A DNA stretch of 64,000 bases from Pseudoips prasinana (taxonomy: Eukaryota > Arthropoda > Insecta > Lepidoptera > Nolidae): assembly GCA_951640165.1 (NCBI GenBank), contig OX621243.1:2294001-2358000 (forward strand), in the 5' to 3' direction. A model generated the notes under the pieces. It searched no databases. It saw nothing but the letters and a program-made list of their open reading frames with translations, and was not told the origin of the DNA. Shown here in pieces: positions 34,086-45,453 of this stretch (the stretch's first letter is position 1; the number at the start of each line of letters is the position of its first letter). Both the position numbers and the translations under genes were made by a program.

Positions 34086-34318
34086 TCAGTTGCACTGGTC
34101 CGTAAGTGATCGACGAAGTGAAGCACTTAGTCACGCGGTCACTCTATAGATGGGTGACCGATAAATTGGTTTAATTTATAAGCGGCTCCGTGCTTTGGAA
34201 GAAACGTTATGTTGTTGATCCCGGTTGTAGTCGTTAGACAATGGTCGATTATCTATGGCGGAGGCCTACTGGGCGGCTTGAATATCTTTGACACTAGGGT
34301 AACCACTGCCCATACGGT
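34086..34318 (+). mobile_element. 5S-derived SINE copy, diverged
   Basis: CACTGGTCCGTAAGTGATCG starts the 5S-like head and ATAGATGGGTGACCG marks the C-box-like part. The tail GGGTAACCACTGCCCATACG is intact. Confidence 0.7.
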
Positions 34319-34441
34319 AAAGGAAAGTAAATTTTCAAAAAAAATATCGAACACTCAATTAAATAAAACAATTGTGTATCAAAGAACAAATTTACAATTA
34401 ATTATCATCCGTTTTATTAAGTGACTTCTATAATTGTGTTA

Positions 34442-34762
34442 TCTATACATATAATAAAATCGTAGGAAAGTCAAAACTGTACATTGAATATTCTTTTTAA
34501 ATGTTGCTTGGGGTGTGATCTACAATCGATATCGAAGCCAACAATATAGTTTTTAGAATTTTTGTCCGTGTGTCTGTTTGTCTGTATGTATGTCCGGGCT
34601 AAACTCAAAAAGTACTGCATTGATTTACTTAAAATTTTGTATGAATATTACTAAGAGGTCGGGTCAACATATAGGCTACATATTATCACGCTATCACCTA
34701 CGGGGGAGGAGCTATGATAATTTATAAAATTTAACGCGGGTAAAACCGTGGAGCACAGCTAG
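34442..34762 (+). mobile_element. Helitron-like element, family 1
   Basis: Starts TCTATACATATAATAAAATC and ends CACAGCTAG before T, with no target duplication. This matches the 5'-TC...CTAG-3' ends and A|T insertion of Helitrons. Non-autonomous; no protein frame. Confidence 0.72.
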
Positions 34763-35164
34763 TATGGCAATAACTTGGAACTGAGTATTGATACTAGTAG
34801 GAAAGATACGTATTTTATTAAAAATAATATTATATATCTTATTTTGAAAGCATTAGTCGAAATGCAAATATAAAAATTAATAGTTTGGTATGTGTTCTCG
34901 ATATGATATGATTTTTCACATGCAACTGTGAACATATTAGTTGGCTATGTTTCTAGAAAACATAGCCGATAGATAATACCTACATCCTCCGGAAGGGTGT
35001 TAGCTAGGGAATCCTAAATTTGATCTGCCAGCGTGTATGGTTCGTACCCCGGATTTGTCGGGGTTGTCGGTTCAAGAATCCTATTTGAGAATGTTATAAT
35101 AATTAAATCAAAACCAAGTTGTATGTCGTCTTCAATCCATAAGCGTTGGTTAGTTTATTAGATA

Positions 35165-35485
35165 CTAGCTGTGCCCGCGGTTTTATCCGCGTTAAATTTT
35201 ATAACTTATCACAGGTCTTCCCCCGTATGTGATAGCGTGATAATATGTAGCCTATATGTTGACCCGACCTCTTAGTAATATTCATGCAAAATTTGAAGTA
35301 AATCCATGCGGTACTTTTTGAGTTTACCCGGACATATATACATACAGACAAACAGACATACTGACAAAATTCTAAAAACTATATTTTTGACTTCGATTTC
35401 GGTTGCAGATCACGCCCCAAGTATCCTTTAAAAAAATATTCAATGTACAGTTTTGACTTTCCTACGATTTTATTATATGTTTAGA
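35165..35485 (-). mobile_element. Helitron-like element, family 1
   Basis: Minus orientation; the plus strand begins CTAGCTGTGCCCGCGGTTTT (reversed 3' end) and ends with the reversed TC start in ATTATATGTTTAGA. About 480 bases before the gene B start. Confidence 0.72.
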
Positions 35486-35489
35486 TAAG

Positions 35490-36034
35490 TAAATGTGTTT
35501 ATTTTATTTGTATCTACTCCATCTCTTTGCCTTAGAAGGTTGAATAAGATTTTCAGTCCAGAAATCTGTAAAAAAAGGAGGCCGCGGCGTTTTCTTTGAT
35601 AAAACACATGAAGGTTTTATACTATTATATTTAAATGGAAGATAAGTGTATCAGTATTGTTCAAAACACAATGTATTAAAAAACGAAGCTCCAGTATTTA
35701 TTACTGTAATTAACATTGGTTTGACCTAAAATCCGCAAGTGGTTATTACAAGTTTGACTTTGACTACCGTGGGAGCAGCCACGCTGACGGACGCCAACAC
35801 AATCGAACAATTAAAATAACACTGACATCATATCAATACCGGCCGCCCTAAAAACCAAATCTGTCCACACTATATGTAACTTTACAAAACTATTTAGATA
35901 AAATAAAACAATCGGGGGTTAGGGAGCTAACACAAGCGTGTATAGAAAAAGATTTTCCGTTTCAGATAATGAAACACACGAATGACAACAATGGCTTGCG
36001 CAATATTCGCACGGTGCTGAGTGGGGCTGTATTT
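35490..36034. other. Upstream region of gene B
   Basis: Between a Helitron and the TATA box. No further motif is supported. An in-frame ATG at 35969 and a TTTCAG at 35960-35965 could suggest a splice acceptor, but neither is needed for the protein. Confidence 0.4.
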
Positions 36035-36042
36035 TTATATAG
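36035..36042 (+). promoter_or_regulatory. TATA box of gene B
   Basis: TTATATAG sits about 60 bases before the chosen ATG, so transcription would start near 36065 with a 5' leader of about 35 bases. Its position inside the longer reading frame argues against the upstream ATG at 35969. Confidence 0.6.
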
Positions 36043-36077
36043 GGGAGTCTCGGCGCCGGCGCAGCCGTACCGCCGAC

Positions 36078-36104
36078 ATGCCGACAGACAAACAGCCGCG
36101 ATGA
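36078..36104 (+). promoter_or_regulatory. Upstream ORF overlapping the gene B start codon
   Basis: ATG 36078 opens an 8-codon ORF (MPTDKQPR) whose stop TGA at 36102-36104 overlaps the main start as ATGA at 36101-36104. Such overlap can support termination-reinitiation. Whether it is in the transcript depends on the true start site. Confidence 0.45.
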
Positions 36105-38044
36105 TCACTCTCATCATCATTGTCTGCATCACCACAGCTACCGCGACCAACTCCACCAAAGATGTAACAACGGAAATACCCACTAACTCCACCAAAGAGA
36201 TACTCAAAGCTAGTGAAACCGGTGACCCCCAAAATACGGGTATCGTCAAACAAATTCGACGACTGAACGAAGATGGCTCGTACACTGTAGGGTACGAAGC
36301 AGATGATGGAACTTTTAAGATCGAGAATAGAGATGTCCTTGGTAACATCAAAGGGACTTTTGGTTACATAGATCAAGATGGTGAAATCAAACGTGTGACG
36401 TATTCAACATCGAGTGATAGTACTCCAGTTCCGGTGACCACCAGTACGACCCCAAGTACCCCGACCATGGTAGTGAGAGTAAATAGAACTGTGTCTTCAA
36501 CTACGCGAAGGCCTTTAGCTACAGTTGTCTATCCAACTCGGGGGTCTCATACTACGAGAGGAACTGTAATCCAAGCAATACCGAGACGAAGAGTGCATTC
36601 AAGTACAAGAAATCCTATTGAAACTACCACCGAATTTCAGAAGCCTGAAGAAACCACCAGCAATATCTTGAACCTTTACAAACCTAAGGAAGATGTGAGA
36701 AATACTAGGACTCAAATTTTAAAACCTATGTCTGCAGCTGTGAGAGATGACCTCATAACGAAACAAAGTACAACCAAAATACCTTCTACTGTTAAACCAG
36801 TGTATGAACATGTGACAGAAAAAGAGCAAGAAAGTGACCCTAACAAAGCTAATACAATCCGCCGTGAGTTAACAGGAACCAGTCCTAACCCCCACATGAT
36901 CAGTCTGCAACAATCAGTTGGTGATGACTCGACAGATGTCTACGGAAGCCACCTATCTATGGGGACCGTCCGGCCGCTGTTTACCACAACTACTCCACGT
37001 CCAAGATTAGTGCCAATTCACTCCCTTGTAGCTGCGCGTCAGAGAATTCAACAGCAATACCAAGAACCTATTCAAGAACAGGAAACTACTATTGAAGCTA
37101 GTACGGGCCGTGTCTTTGACCAAGATAGTATTGTGAGTAACAACCCAGGCCCCGTTGTACATATTCAACCACAAAGGGAAGATGACAGATATCAGCAAAT
37201 ATACAGAAGGCCTCCACCAGCAGTCCATTTTAGAACCCGGGAATATTTAAGGGACAATCCTGGACAGCCTGTGCCTATAGGAAATCAACGACCTTATCTC
37301 CAATATGAGTTCCAAGATAAAGGAATAGAGCCCCAGTACGTGAAGGAACCATCACAAGTTCCAAAGCCTGAAGTGACACAACAACCTTATGAAGTTCAAC
37401 CGGTGACCAGGATTATTCCTATTCCTGTTGACGAAAGGGGAGTGCCTCTACAAGGATATCAAGGGCGATTTGTTAACACCTACAGGCCTCAACCAGTTCA
37501 ACCAGTTTACCAGCCAAGATACGAGCTCGTTGACGAGATGACATCAATAGCTACCCCTGTGAGTACCCGAGACTTAAAGCGCTTGCTTCACATTCTGATC
37601 CTACGGCAGAACCGATTGCAAGCTGTCATGGACCAGATGATACCTTTATACCGTTCAGACGACTACCGCTACCAAAGGTATCAAGATGACGATCGTTACG
37701 ACTATCGATATGATCAGTACCGGCAGGAAATGTACCAAAATCAAGGCTACGATCAAAATCAGTACGAAAGTCAGAGGTATATACCTCGAAGGAGGTATAG
37801 CCGGCCTTATGATACTGCCAGTTCTTCCTCGAATCACATCGAGGATATGCCGGAGTTTCTCCCACCTGAAATAAGAGAGGCTTTGTTGTTGAAGATGCTG
37901 ATACTGGCGATCAGTCCCGACTTCATGCCGACGGCAGCGCCCCCTACCGAGCTGACCACAGCCGCCCCTCCGAGGAAGCAAGTGAGGAATGTCCAGATCC
38001 TGGGCGAGGAGGGGTCCATGGACGACAAGAGACAAAGACATTGA
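36101..38044 (+). CDS. Cuticular protein, CPR family, single exon (gene B)
   Basis: The frame is open from 35969, but I start at ATG 36101. This gives a good signal peptide (MITLIIIVCITTATA) and lies downstream of a TATA box at 36035-36042 that sits inside the longer frame. The protein is 647 residues. Residues 52-103 are a Rebers-Riddiford domain (LNEDGSYTVGYEADDGTF, then GTFGYIDQDGEIKRVTY); as in gene A it stops before the EYGANKYGF block of classic RR-1 proteins. The rest is Thr/Pro/Gln-rich. A probable helix (RDLKRLLHILILRQNRLQAV, about residue 489) is followed by a Tyr/Asp/Arg/Gln-rich block near 520-568. No cysteine occurs after the signal peptide and no intron is needed. Likely a secreted chitin-binding matrix protein; assay data would be needed for stage or tissue. 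Confidence 0.88.
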   Translation: MITLIIIVCITTATATNSTKDVTTEIPTNSTKEILKASETGDPQNTGIVKQIRRLNEDGSYTVGYEADDGTFKIENRDVLGNIKGTFGYIDQDGEIKRVTYSTSSDSTPVPVTTSTTPSTPTMVVRVNRTVSSTTRRPLATVVYPTRGSHTTRGTVIQAIPRRRVHSSTRNPIETTTEFQKPEETTSNILNLYKPKEDVRNTRTQILKPMSAAVRDDLITKQSTTKIPSTVKPVYEHVTEKEQESDPNKANTIRRELTGTSPNPHMISLQQSVGDDSTDVYGSHLSMGTVRPLFTTTTPRPRLVPIHSLVAARQRIQQQYQEPIQEQETTIEASTGRVFDQDSIVSNNPGPVVHIQPQREDDRYQQIYRRPPPAVHFRTREYLRDNPGQPVPIGNQRPYLQYEFQDKGIEPQYVKEPSQVPKPEVTQQPYEVQPVTRIIPIPVDERGVPLQGYQGRFVNTYRPQPVQPVYQPRYELVDEMTSIATPVSTRDLKRLLHILILRQNRLQAVMDQMIPLYRSDDYRYQRYQDDDRYDYRYDQYRQEMYQNQGYDQNQYESQRYIPRRRYSRPYDTASSSSNHIEDMPEFLPPEIREALLLKMLILAISPDFMPTAAPPTELTTAAPPRKQVRNVQILGEEGSMDDKRQRH

Positions 38045-38304
38045 GGTATTTATTACAGTGCTTTATTTAGAATATTCTAGAATACTCATGTAATGTAAAT
38101 AGTTTCCTTTTATGTACATTTTGGTAATGAAAAGATTTGAAATCTATTTGGTAGTTTGATTGCTAACATAATTATCTAGGATTCCTATAAAACTTGAATA
38201 CGTATAAAATCGCTGCTCAGAATTTAAGATTATAATAGAGATCCGTTGCATTATTTTGTGAAATACTAGTGACTTGCCCTGGCTTCGCACGGGTATTAAA
38301 TAAT

Positions 38305-38775
38305 AATGACAGTGTCCTCCAGGCCGAATTTTGGCCTCGGTGGTCTTCCTTCATGGAGCGTAGCCAACTGTGCTGGACATATTTTAGTGCGCAAACACAG
38401 GGGCACTTTATATTCCATCACTCTCAATTTTTACAACAATACATGCAAATATTTACAATATAGCAGACCAAGAAAGGATGTCGTTTTGTCCGTCGTGCCA
38501 GAGTTCTCCAAATAACTAACTTACTCATAGGGAGAATAAATTACTCATGATCCTATGGATCCCATGGATATCTTACGACTCGCAACAGGACCAGGTCAGA
38601 TACAGGAACGGCAGCTTTACGTGCTCTCCGAGGCACGGGGGCATAATACCGCCAACTCCCAGACATCGGCCTGATACTGAAAAATACCAAAATCACGTTT
38701 TTGCCCGACCCGGGATTTAAACGCAGGAACTCTTTATCTGCGCTTAAACACGCTACAGCTAGACTAACGAGGCAT
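38305..38775 (-). mobile_element. Long interspersed lepidopteran repeat with tRNA-like end
   Basis: The plus strand carries CAGGCCGAATTTTGGCC, TTACGTGCTCTCCGAGGCAC and GACCCGGGATTTAAACGCAG, then CTAGACTAACGAGGC. I recall this string of motifs as an abundant repeat in Lepidoptera. The last part is a reversed, decayed tRNA-like head. Confidence 0.5.
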
Positions 38776-38914
38776 ATTAAATACGTTGTTAAACATGTCG
38801 TAGATAACAATAATTCCATAACTATTTATTTTTAGTTTGACCAAAAATTTTCATTACGACTTAACTATAATAGTTAGACATAGGTATAGACTATTAACAT
38901 GTAGTACTTAATAA

Positions 38915-39172
38915 TATCCTGGGACATTAGGTATTCACACACGGCCATAGACCACAAACTAAGCAGAGCTTTTACTACGGAAACAAGATAACCGATATAT
39001 GTAGTATTACATATATGTACATACTATATTTCTTTTGGAAATACATACTTATTAGATAATTACACCCAGACTCATGACGAACAGACATGTTCATGCACAT
39101 AAATTCCTGGGTGGGAATCGAAGCCACGACCTGCGGCGTGAAAGGCCTCTACCAACCACCCCAGCCGTGTAT
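38915..39172 (-). mobile_element. SINE-B copy, decayed
   Basis: It matches SINE-B from AATATCCTGGGACATTAGG to CCAACCACCCCAGCC, with the B box degraded (GGGAATCGAAGCC). Confidence 0.65.
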
Positions 39173-39586
39173 CAACGTAGTTTTTGCAGCTCACGCCAAA
39201 TAATGACTTTCTATCCAAATTGTCGATACCTTGAGTAATATTATTCTAATTTTCATGAGATATCGTCTATCCCAGATATGACATACAAAATTCAAAACTC
39301 ATTTATCCCGTTAAAATATTACATTTGTGTGGAATCGTCATTTTTTTTACCCTACCATGCAGTGCATGACAAGGCAGCTACTGAGAAACACTGCCAGAAA
39401 TACTCAGTAGGAATCCTTTTTTTAAATATTTATTTCTTAATATAAAATTACATTGTACTTATATATTATGTGTTAATCTAGAGCGAGTCAATCCCATGCC
39501 GTATTGTCAATTAAATAATCAGAAGTTTTGTAGTAAACCCTGCTACACAATTTGGCTTTTATAGTCCTTTTAAACTTATTGGTAGA

Positions 39587-39905
39587 CTAGCTGTGCCCCG
39601 CGGTTTTACCAGTGTTAAACTTTATAAATTATCACAGCTCCTCCCCCGTAGGAGATAGCGTGATAATATGTAGCCTGTATGTTGACCCGACCTCTTCGTA
39701 ATATTTATGCAAAATTTGAAGTAAATCCACGCAGTACTTTTTGAGTTTAGCCCGGACTTACATACAGACAAACAGATAAACAGACAAAAATTCTAAAAAC
39801 TATATTTTTGGCTCCGGTATCGATTGTAGATCACGCCCCAAGTATCCTTTTAAAACCATATTATGTACAGTTTTGACTTTCCTACGATTTTATTATATGT
39901 ATAGA
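39587..39905 (-). mobile_element. Helitron-like element, family 1
   Basis: The plus strand begins CTAGCTGTGCCCCGCGGTTT and ends ATTATATGTATAGA. Same size and interior as the other family 1 copies. Confidence 0.72.
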
Positions 39906-41037
39906 CATTACATGACAAATAAGTTTTTCTTTTTTAAATATTCGGTGTGGCCTTTAAATCGAGGGAGGAAATGGAAGAATGCCTTTGTGTAGAAGAATAG
40001 TAGCCAGGAATGGCTCTTAACAGACAATTACATGCCTTTCTTATGTGTACATTGTGTAGACCGGAGGTTACGAGACGTGTGCCCGTATTGCATGCGACGT
40101 AATTGTAATTATGGGACAATTTTATACAACTACTGTTCAGCTTCTGTCTTTATAGTCAGTGGCGGAAAAGGTCGCGGATTTCGTACAAATATATGCGCAT
40201 GCAAAAGAAGCCAGGGGTTTTTCATACATTCCAAATATACAAAAACTAAAAATTTATATAACTCATTACGTTAATATAACTTTTTAATGACTCCTTGCTC
40301 CTGTAAGATTTAAATTTTTGTTTCAATTTATTTTTATTCGTCTATAAATTGAGAAAAGAAGATATTTTATTAATAATATTTTATGCTTCGTCTGGATTTT
40401 GGACTTTAATGGCCTCTTTCTATGCAAATTTTTGGTCACCGTTTCACGTTGTTAGATGTTGAATTTTAAATAACAAAATAATATAATTTTATGCAGAAAA
40501 GGGTGATTAAATTTACGTTGCAAAAGTACAATCTTTCACACAAAATTTTACCTCCAAACTTTTTAGGGGTACAATTTCAAAAACTACCTGATTAGCAATT
40601 GTTTAATTTAAATCAGAAGTCTTAATTATTATTTCCATGCTTCTTTACTTGAGATATACGGACAAATAATCCTAAAAATGCTGAACGTGCGTTATACGTG
40701 TGTGTAACGCAAGTATTATAGACTACGGTAACCACTACCATTACGCATACCAATTGCTTGTTAGTTGCATTCTCCTCGTATGTGACTACTGAAGGTGTTA
40801 CCCCCCCATGAGAACTGCAGATTGTTTCATTAGCACTACTCATTAATCTCTCATATTGTCAAGTGCCAAGGATTTTCCCAAAACGTTGCCGTATGCGCAC
40901 AATGGCCGACCTTCACGCTGCAGTTCTTAGGAAAGGGTAAGCAGTAGTCGAGGCTTGTCGCAATGTTTGCCCATTTTGCTGATTAGGACTACATTTACAA
41001 AAAAATTCACAGTCGTATTAGCGGCAATGGTTTCATG
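39906..41037. other. Intergenic, nothing firm
   Basis: Short frames near 40030-40270 and 39934-40119 have no recognisable domain. No repeat match within the window. Confidence 0.4.
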
Positions 41038-41078
41038 TTCAAATTAAATTCATAATTCATTTACTCCGTTAAAATGTT

Positions 41079-41212
41079 ACCTATGTACAACGCCAACGCC
41101 AGCACATCCAGCTACCCTAATCTGTCAAATTTCTTTTATAGGTTTTCAACTTTATCACATAACCATAAGTTTCACTTTCAATTGGGTAGCTTGATGTGCT
41201 GGCGTCTGTACA
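41079..41212. mobile_element. TGTAC-bordered MITE copy inside another repeat
   Basis: AACGCCAACGCCAGCACATC to GATGTGCTGGCGTC. It interrupts a repeat that reads GTTACATTTGTGTGGAATCG at 39.33 kb. Confidence 0.65.
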
Positions 41213-41283
41213 TTTGTGTGGAATCATCAAAACCAATGCCGATACGATAAAAGAAGAGTAATTTTTATGCTGTACTCCATAAT

Positions 41284-41346
41284 GTGTGTGTGTGCGCGCG
41301 TGTGGGTATGTGTGTGCGTGCGTGTGTGTGTGTGTGTGTGTGTATG
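41284..41346 (+). repeat. (GT)n microsatellites
   Basis: A GT/GC-rich tract of about 60 bases. Similar tracts are at 43257-43313 (in a LINE 3' UTR) and 51424-51443. Confidence 0.9.
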
Positions 41347-41506
41347 TGTTTTTGTCCATCTAATATTTTTTATTCAAAGGTTTTTACTGGTTATGTTAGA
41401 TTAAAATGTTTGATTTGAAATTCCCAACAGAAATACTCAAGTTAAGCCAACTATCCACCGAATACTAAAATTGATAACCCCAGTTTAACTTTAACTTTTC
41501 TGACTG

Positions 41507-41690
41507 CACGTGTGGCGCAACGGCTAAGACAGTCGCCTCGCCTCTTCGTGTTGCGGGTTCGAATCTCGCACTGGACAACTATTCGTGTGACCCATAAATA
41601 GTTGCTCTGAGTCTGGATGTAATTTGTGTCCGTCTATTATAAAGTACCCCGCGACACAGGGATTACATTCCCTAGTGCAGGACTTGTCTT
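41507..41690 (+). mobile_element. SINE-C copy
   Basis: ACTGCACGTGTGGCGCAACG, GGGTTCGAATCTC and GTACCCCGCGACACAGGGAT match the 56.7-kb copy. Confidence 0.7.
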
Positions 41691-42106
41691 TAAAAAAAAC
41701 TTTTACCTATATAGTTCACACATAGTGGCTCTCAAACAAAAGAAGCAATTTCATTGCTAAACGTTGCTTTCGTCGTCTTTACTGTAAGTTAATAATCTAG
41801 CATAGTAGTACCTAACACTTATATTAGCTAATACTTCATTTTCCAATATTATTTAATATGCTTTATTTCGCAAACCCGGGAAAATGAAAAGGTGTTAAGT
41901 AACAGAATGCAGGTCAGTGAACGTTACACATAGATTAAACAGTACTTGTTAATGTTCACTTGTGTTTAAGATTACAGATCATTATCTTACGAGAATTTAT
42001 AAACTACCTACACACTCTGCTTACACAAATGGTGTAAAAATTTGCCATATATTCTGGAACTCCAATCTTTCTGAACTTTTTTAATAATTATAATAATAAC
42101 ATACAC

Positions 42107-42478
42107 TTAAGAGGCCTATTACAGTCCACTAGCGCCGCCAATCGAAAAAATGTCATAACTCGCAAATAGATACAAAAATACAAAACATGTTCTATTCTTA
42201 CCGTGGAAAAGGCAATAACGTAATTGTATAACACCTTATCAACACTTGAAATATAGCTGTTTAGCTAAATCGTGCATTCAAAACATAAACGGCCGTTTTT
42301 GTTACAAATGCACGATTTAGCTAAACAGCTATATTTCAAGTGTTGACAATGTATTATAAAATTACGTTATTGCCTTTTCTACAGTAATAATAGACCACAT
42401 TTTGTATTTTTGATTCTATTTACGAGTTATGACATTTTTTCGATTGGCGGCGCTAGTGGACTGTAAAAGGCCCCTTAA
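42107..42478. mobile_element. TTAA-flanked foldback MITE
   Basis: TTAA occurs at both ends (42107-42110 and 42475-42478). The arms pair over most of 372 bases, with tips TACAGTCCACTAGCGCCGCC and its reverse complement. The loop holds AACGGCCGTT. The TTAA duplication is typical of piggyBac. Confidence 0.78.
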
Positions 42479-42611
42479 CACCCTGCAGAAAGCAATAATC
42501 CTGAACACGTGGTTGTCTTACTCGAAAATTCCTAATTACTTCTTCAGTTTCTTCAGCCTATACCATAACGTAATCCTCTTGTCACGCTTGGCTACGGCCC
42601 GTATGAGGACT

Positions 42612-42971
42612 AACAAACTCCTACAGGAAGGGAGAAATTAAAGAAAACCAAAATAATAATATCCTGGGACATTATTTACACACGGCCATCTGATCCCAAA
42701 CTAAGCAGAACTTGTACTATGGAAACCAGATAACTGATGTTCTACATACACTACTGTTCTTTTGTAAATACATTAACAAACCCCTACAGGAAGGGAGAAA
42801 TTAAAGAAAAACAAAATAATAATATCCTGGGACATTATTTACACACGGCCATCTGATCCAAAACTAAGCAGAACTTGTACTATGGAAACCAGATAACTGA
42901 TGTACTATATACACTACTTTTCTTTTGTAAATACATGCTTGAATAGATTATATTACACCCAGACTCAGGAT
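42612..42971 (-). mobile_element. Two tandem SINE-B fragments
   Basis: A 163-bp block (host-side AACAAACTCCTACAGGAAGG plus the SINE-B 3' half) occurs at 42612-42774 and again from 42775. The second copy continues further into the SINE until a LINE interrupts it at about 42972. The shared flank shows duplication after insertion, not two insertions. Confidence 0.68.
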
Positions 42972-43985
42972 AAACAGACATAATAAAATAAATAAATAAA
43001 AATAGTTTATTTTCAGTTTCTTACATTGTGGTGCATAGTAATGGTTGGGGCATTCCTTTTAAGTAATAAAATACCTGTGTTAGGATGCCCCGCTCTTCAC
43101 ATTATACTTACTCGTTAAACAAAAAGAGAAAATTTTAATAAACTAGGACATGATAAATAATATTCTAATTGAGATGTTATGAAATAAACTAATGAAGTGG
43201 GTTAATTTTGGGGGTATAGAATGTGGAAATGGAACGTGAGGGTCTTTGTGTGTGGTTTATGTGCGTGCGTGCGTGCATGTATGTGTGTGTGTGTGTGTGT
43301 GCGTGCATGTTTGTGTTTCTGGAAATCGTCTATTTTACAGTGCGCAGAGATAATTAGTTGTATTTATTGAATATATGTAATTTCATTGCATAATTCATAG
43401 ATTATCATATTTTATAGTAGATATTGAGGTATAAACGTGATAATTTATAGGTTTTTTACTTAATTAATGTTTTTAAGATTGAATGTGCAATAGTTGTTCA
43501 GTTTCAATGTAACACAATTGCTTTAGCCAGGTCGTAAGTGTCTTTTTACAGTTATAGTATACTATATTATAATTTTTTTATTTTTAATTTGTTGTGTTAT
43601 ATAAATAGCACGATTGTCTCTCGAATTGTCTTCTTGCAAAGGTCGTTGCGACGGTGCAGATAGGTGCAACGTTAGGAGTTCTTCTTTTTTCAGTTAAGAT
43701 AGGATTAAAACATATTTTTTTATGTACTTTTAGAACAGTTTGTAAGATATATAGCTGTCTTACTGATAAAAGTTTAGAAAGTTGGTACAATTCCTTAGTG
43801 GGATATCGGTATGGTTTCGAATATATAATTTTTATTATAGAACGTTGCGCCCTCTCCACATTTATAAGTTTACTTTTGATTGCTCCTCCCCATACTGGAA
43901 TACAATATATTATCACAGATTGAACCAAAGAGATATATATTTTATGTAATATATCTGCAGATGCAACGTGGCGTAACGATTTAAA
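42972..43985 (-). mobile_element. 5'-truncated non-LTR element inserted in a SINE
   Basis: The minus-strand frame 43928-43584 reads IIYCIPVWGGAIKSKL, AQRSIIKIIYSKPYRYP and LSVRQLYILQTVLK, a reverse-transcriptase C-terminal region. A long 3' untranslated part with a (GT)n tract follows, and the tail is (TTTA)n near 42982. The bordering bases AAACAGACAT and AAACGACATG look like a target duplication in SINE-B, whose sequence stops before and resumes after it. Confidence 0.65.
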
Positions 43986-44043
43986 ATAAACGACATGTTC
44001 ATGAACTTCTACCTCAATGGATAGAATAGCAGCATATCACCAA

Positions 44044-44286
44044 TAGCTCATAGCTAGATGATTTCACCGGTCCGTAGGTGGTAGGCGAGGATAAGCAACT
44101 AGCCTCGCGGGCAGTCCATAGATGGGTGACCACCAAAGTGGTTAATTTCAGAGCGAATCCATGCTTCGGAGGGCACGTTAAGCTGTCGGTCCCGGTTGTA
44201 GTCATTACACAACAGTCGTTAAGCCCTGTCAGAGGCCTACTGGGCGGCTTGAACAACTCTGACACTAGGGTAACCACTGCCCATAC
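44044..44286 (+). mobile_element. 5S-derived SINE copy
   Basis: The head has GATAAGCAACTAGCCTCGCG and CAGTCCATAGATGGGTGACC; the body and tail match the 57.6-kb copy, ending GGGTAACCACTGCCCATACG. Nearly full length. Confidence 0.75.
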
Positions 44287-44304
44287 GTAAGTATCACTAG
44301 TTTG

Positions 44305-44390
44305 GTGTTTATGGGTAACACAAATGGTTGTCCGGCGCGGGACTCGAATCCGCGACACGAAGCGGCGAGGCGACGGTCTTAGTCTTCTAA
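44305..44390 (-). mobile_element. SINE-C head fragment cut by a Helitron
   Basis: GGGACTCGAATCCGCGACAC and AAGCGGCGAGGCGACGG mark the tRNA-like head. The fragment stops where a TC...CTAG element begins at 44391. Confidence 0.6.
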
Positions 44391-44687
44391 TCTATACAAA
44401 TAAATAAAATTGTAGTGTCTGTTTGTAATATTGAAATAGCCGGTTTTTGAATATATATACGGTACATACACCAAAATAATATTTTTTACAATTTTTGTCT
44501 GTCTGTCTGTCTGTTTGTTCCGGCTAATCTCTGAAATGGCTGGACCGATTTTGACCGATTATATTGGCAGGTAGCTGCTGTAATAAGGTGTAACTTAGGC
44601 TACTTTTACTTTAGAAAAAGTCTTTTATTTTACAAGAAAAACAAAATAAACGAATTAACACGCGGATGAAGTCGCGGGCACAGCTAG
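44391..44687 (+). mobile_element. Helitron-like element, family 2
   Basis: Starts TCTATACAAATAAATAAAAT and ends GTCGCGGGCACAGCTAG. A 5' fragment of the same family lies at 15744-15830. Confidence 0.68.
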
Positions 44688-45181
44688 TAGTACATAAATA
44701 CAGTTTTCGTAACGCTCTCGTCACACATTCATCAGCTTACTCACCAAGACAAGTGTTCGTAAAGCAGTTTAACTCAAAAATTAGATTAAACTATCTTTGC
44801 AAGGAACTCAAATGTCCGACAAACCGACCAAAACTAAAATAAATTTGTAAATAAACGTTAGTTATCAAAACACGAATAATCACAATAGAACCTTTTAAAA
44901 TGCTATAAATATTACTTTAACATAAAGTAAAGTATAACAAGCGGCTAATTATGCAATGTTCTTGAGAAACACGCTACATATACACACATTCCCATGCGTT
45001 CATAATGATGGGAACTAATCCCACGACCCCGCTGCGTTTTGCTAAAATATGACAACAATAAGTCTTATTCAATAATGCTAAATGTTGCAATACGTTGGTT
45101 TCCAATCGGAGCTATGAGTTGTGGTAATATTTTTATTATTATTAAACAATCAAATAAAGAACACGCTGGCATTTTTTTTAC

Positions 45182-45383
45182 AACGACAACACCCGCACTA
45201 GGGCATTCACTCTAATCCCTGTGTCGCGGGGTACTTTACAAACATATAATAGACGGACACAAATTACATCCAAACTCAGAAGAACTAATTACGGGTCACG
45301 CAAATAGTTATGCGGCGTGGGACTCGAACCCACGACACGAAGCGGCGAGATGACTGTCTTAGCCGCTGCATCACACGTGCAGT
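45182..45383 (-). mobile_element. SINE-C copy
   Basis: Reverse orientation; on the plus strand CTGTGTCGCGGGGTACTTTA and GGGACTCGAACCCACGACAC. About 70 bases separate it from the interrupted SINE-B. Confidence 0.7.
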
Positions 45384-45453
45384 CAGTGATCTCAAACTTG
45401 CACAGACGGTGATATAGCAACCAGGCAACAAAATATACTTATATATTACTTTG

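Noticed and set aside
35969..36100. A longer N-terminus for gene B
   Set aside because: The extension lacks a signal peptide, spans the TATA box and contains a uORF region; the internal ATG at 36101 gives a good signal peptide.
35962..36376. Antisense reading frames over genes A, B and C
   Set aside because: They mirror biased codon use of the sense strand, have no domain and no splice or promoter support.
41117..41359. Thr/His-rich frame
   Set aside because: Translation of a (GT)n microsatellite.
44044..44140. A 5S rRNA gene
   Set aside because: Only the internal promoter half aligns, with many changes, and the rest is a shared SINE body.
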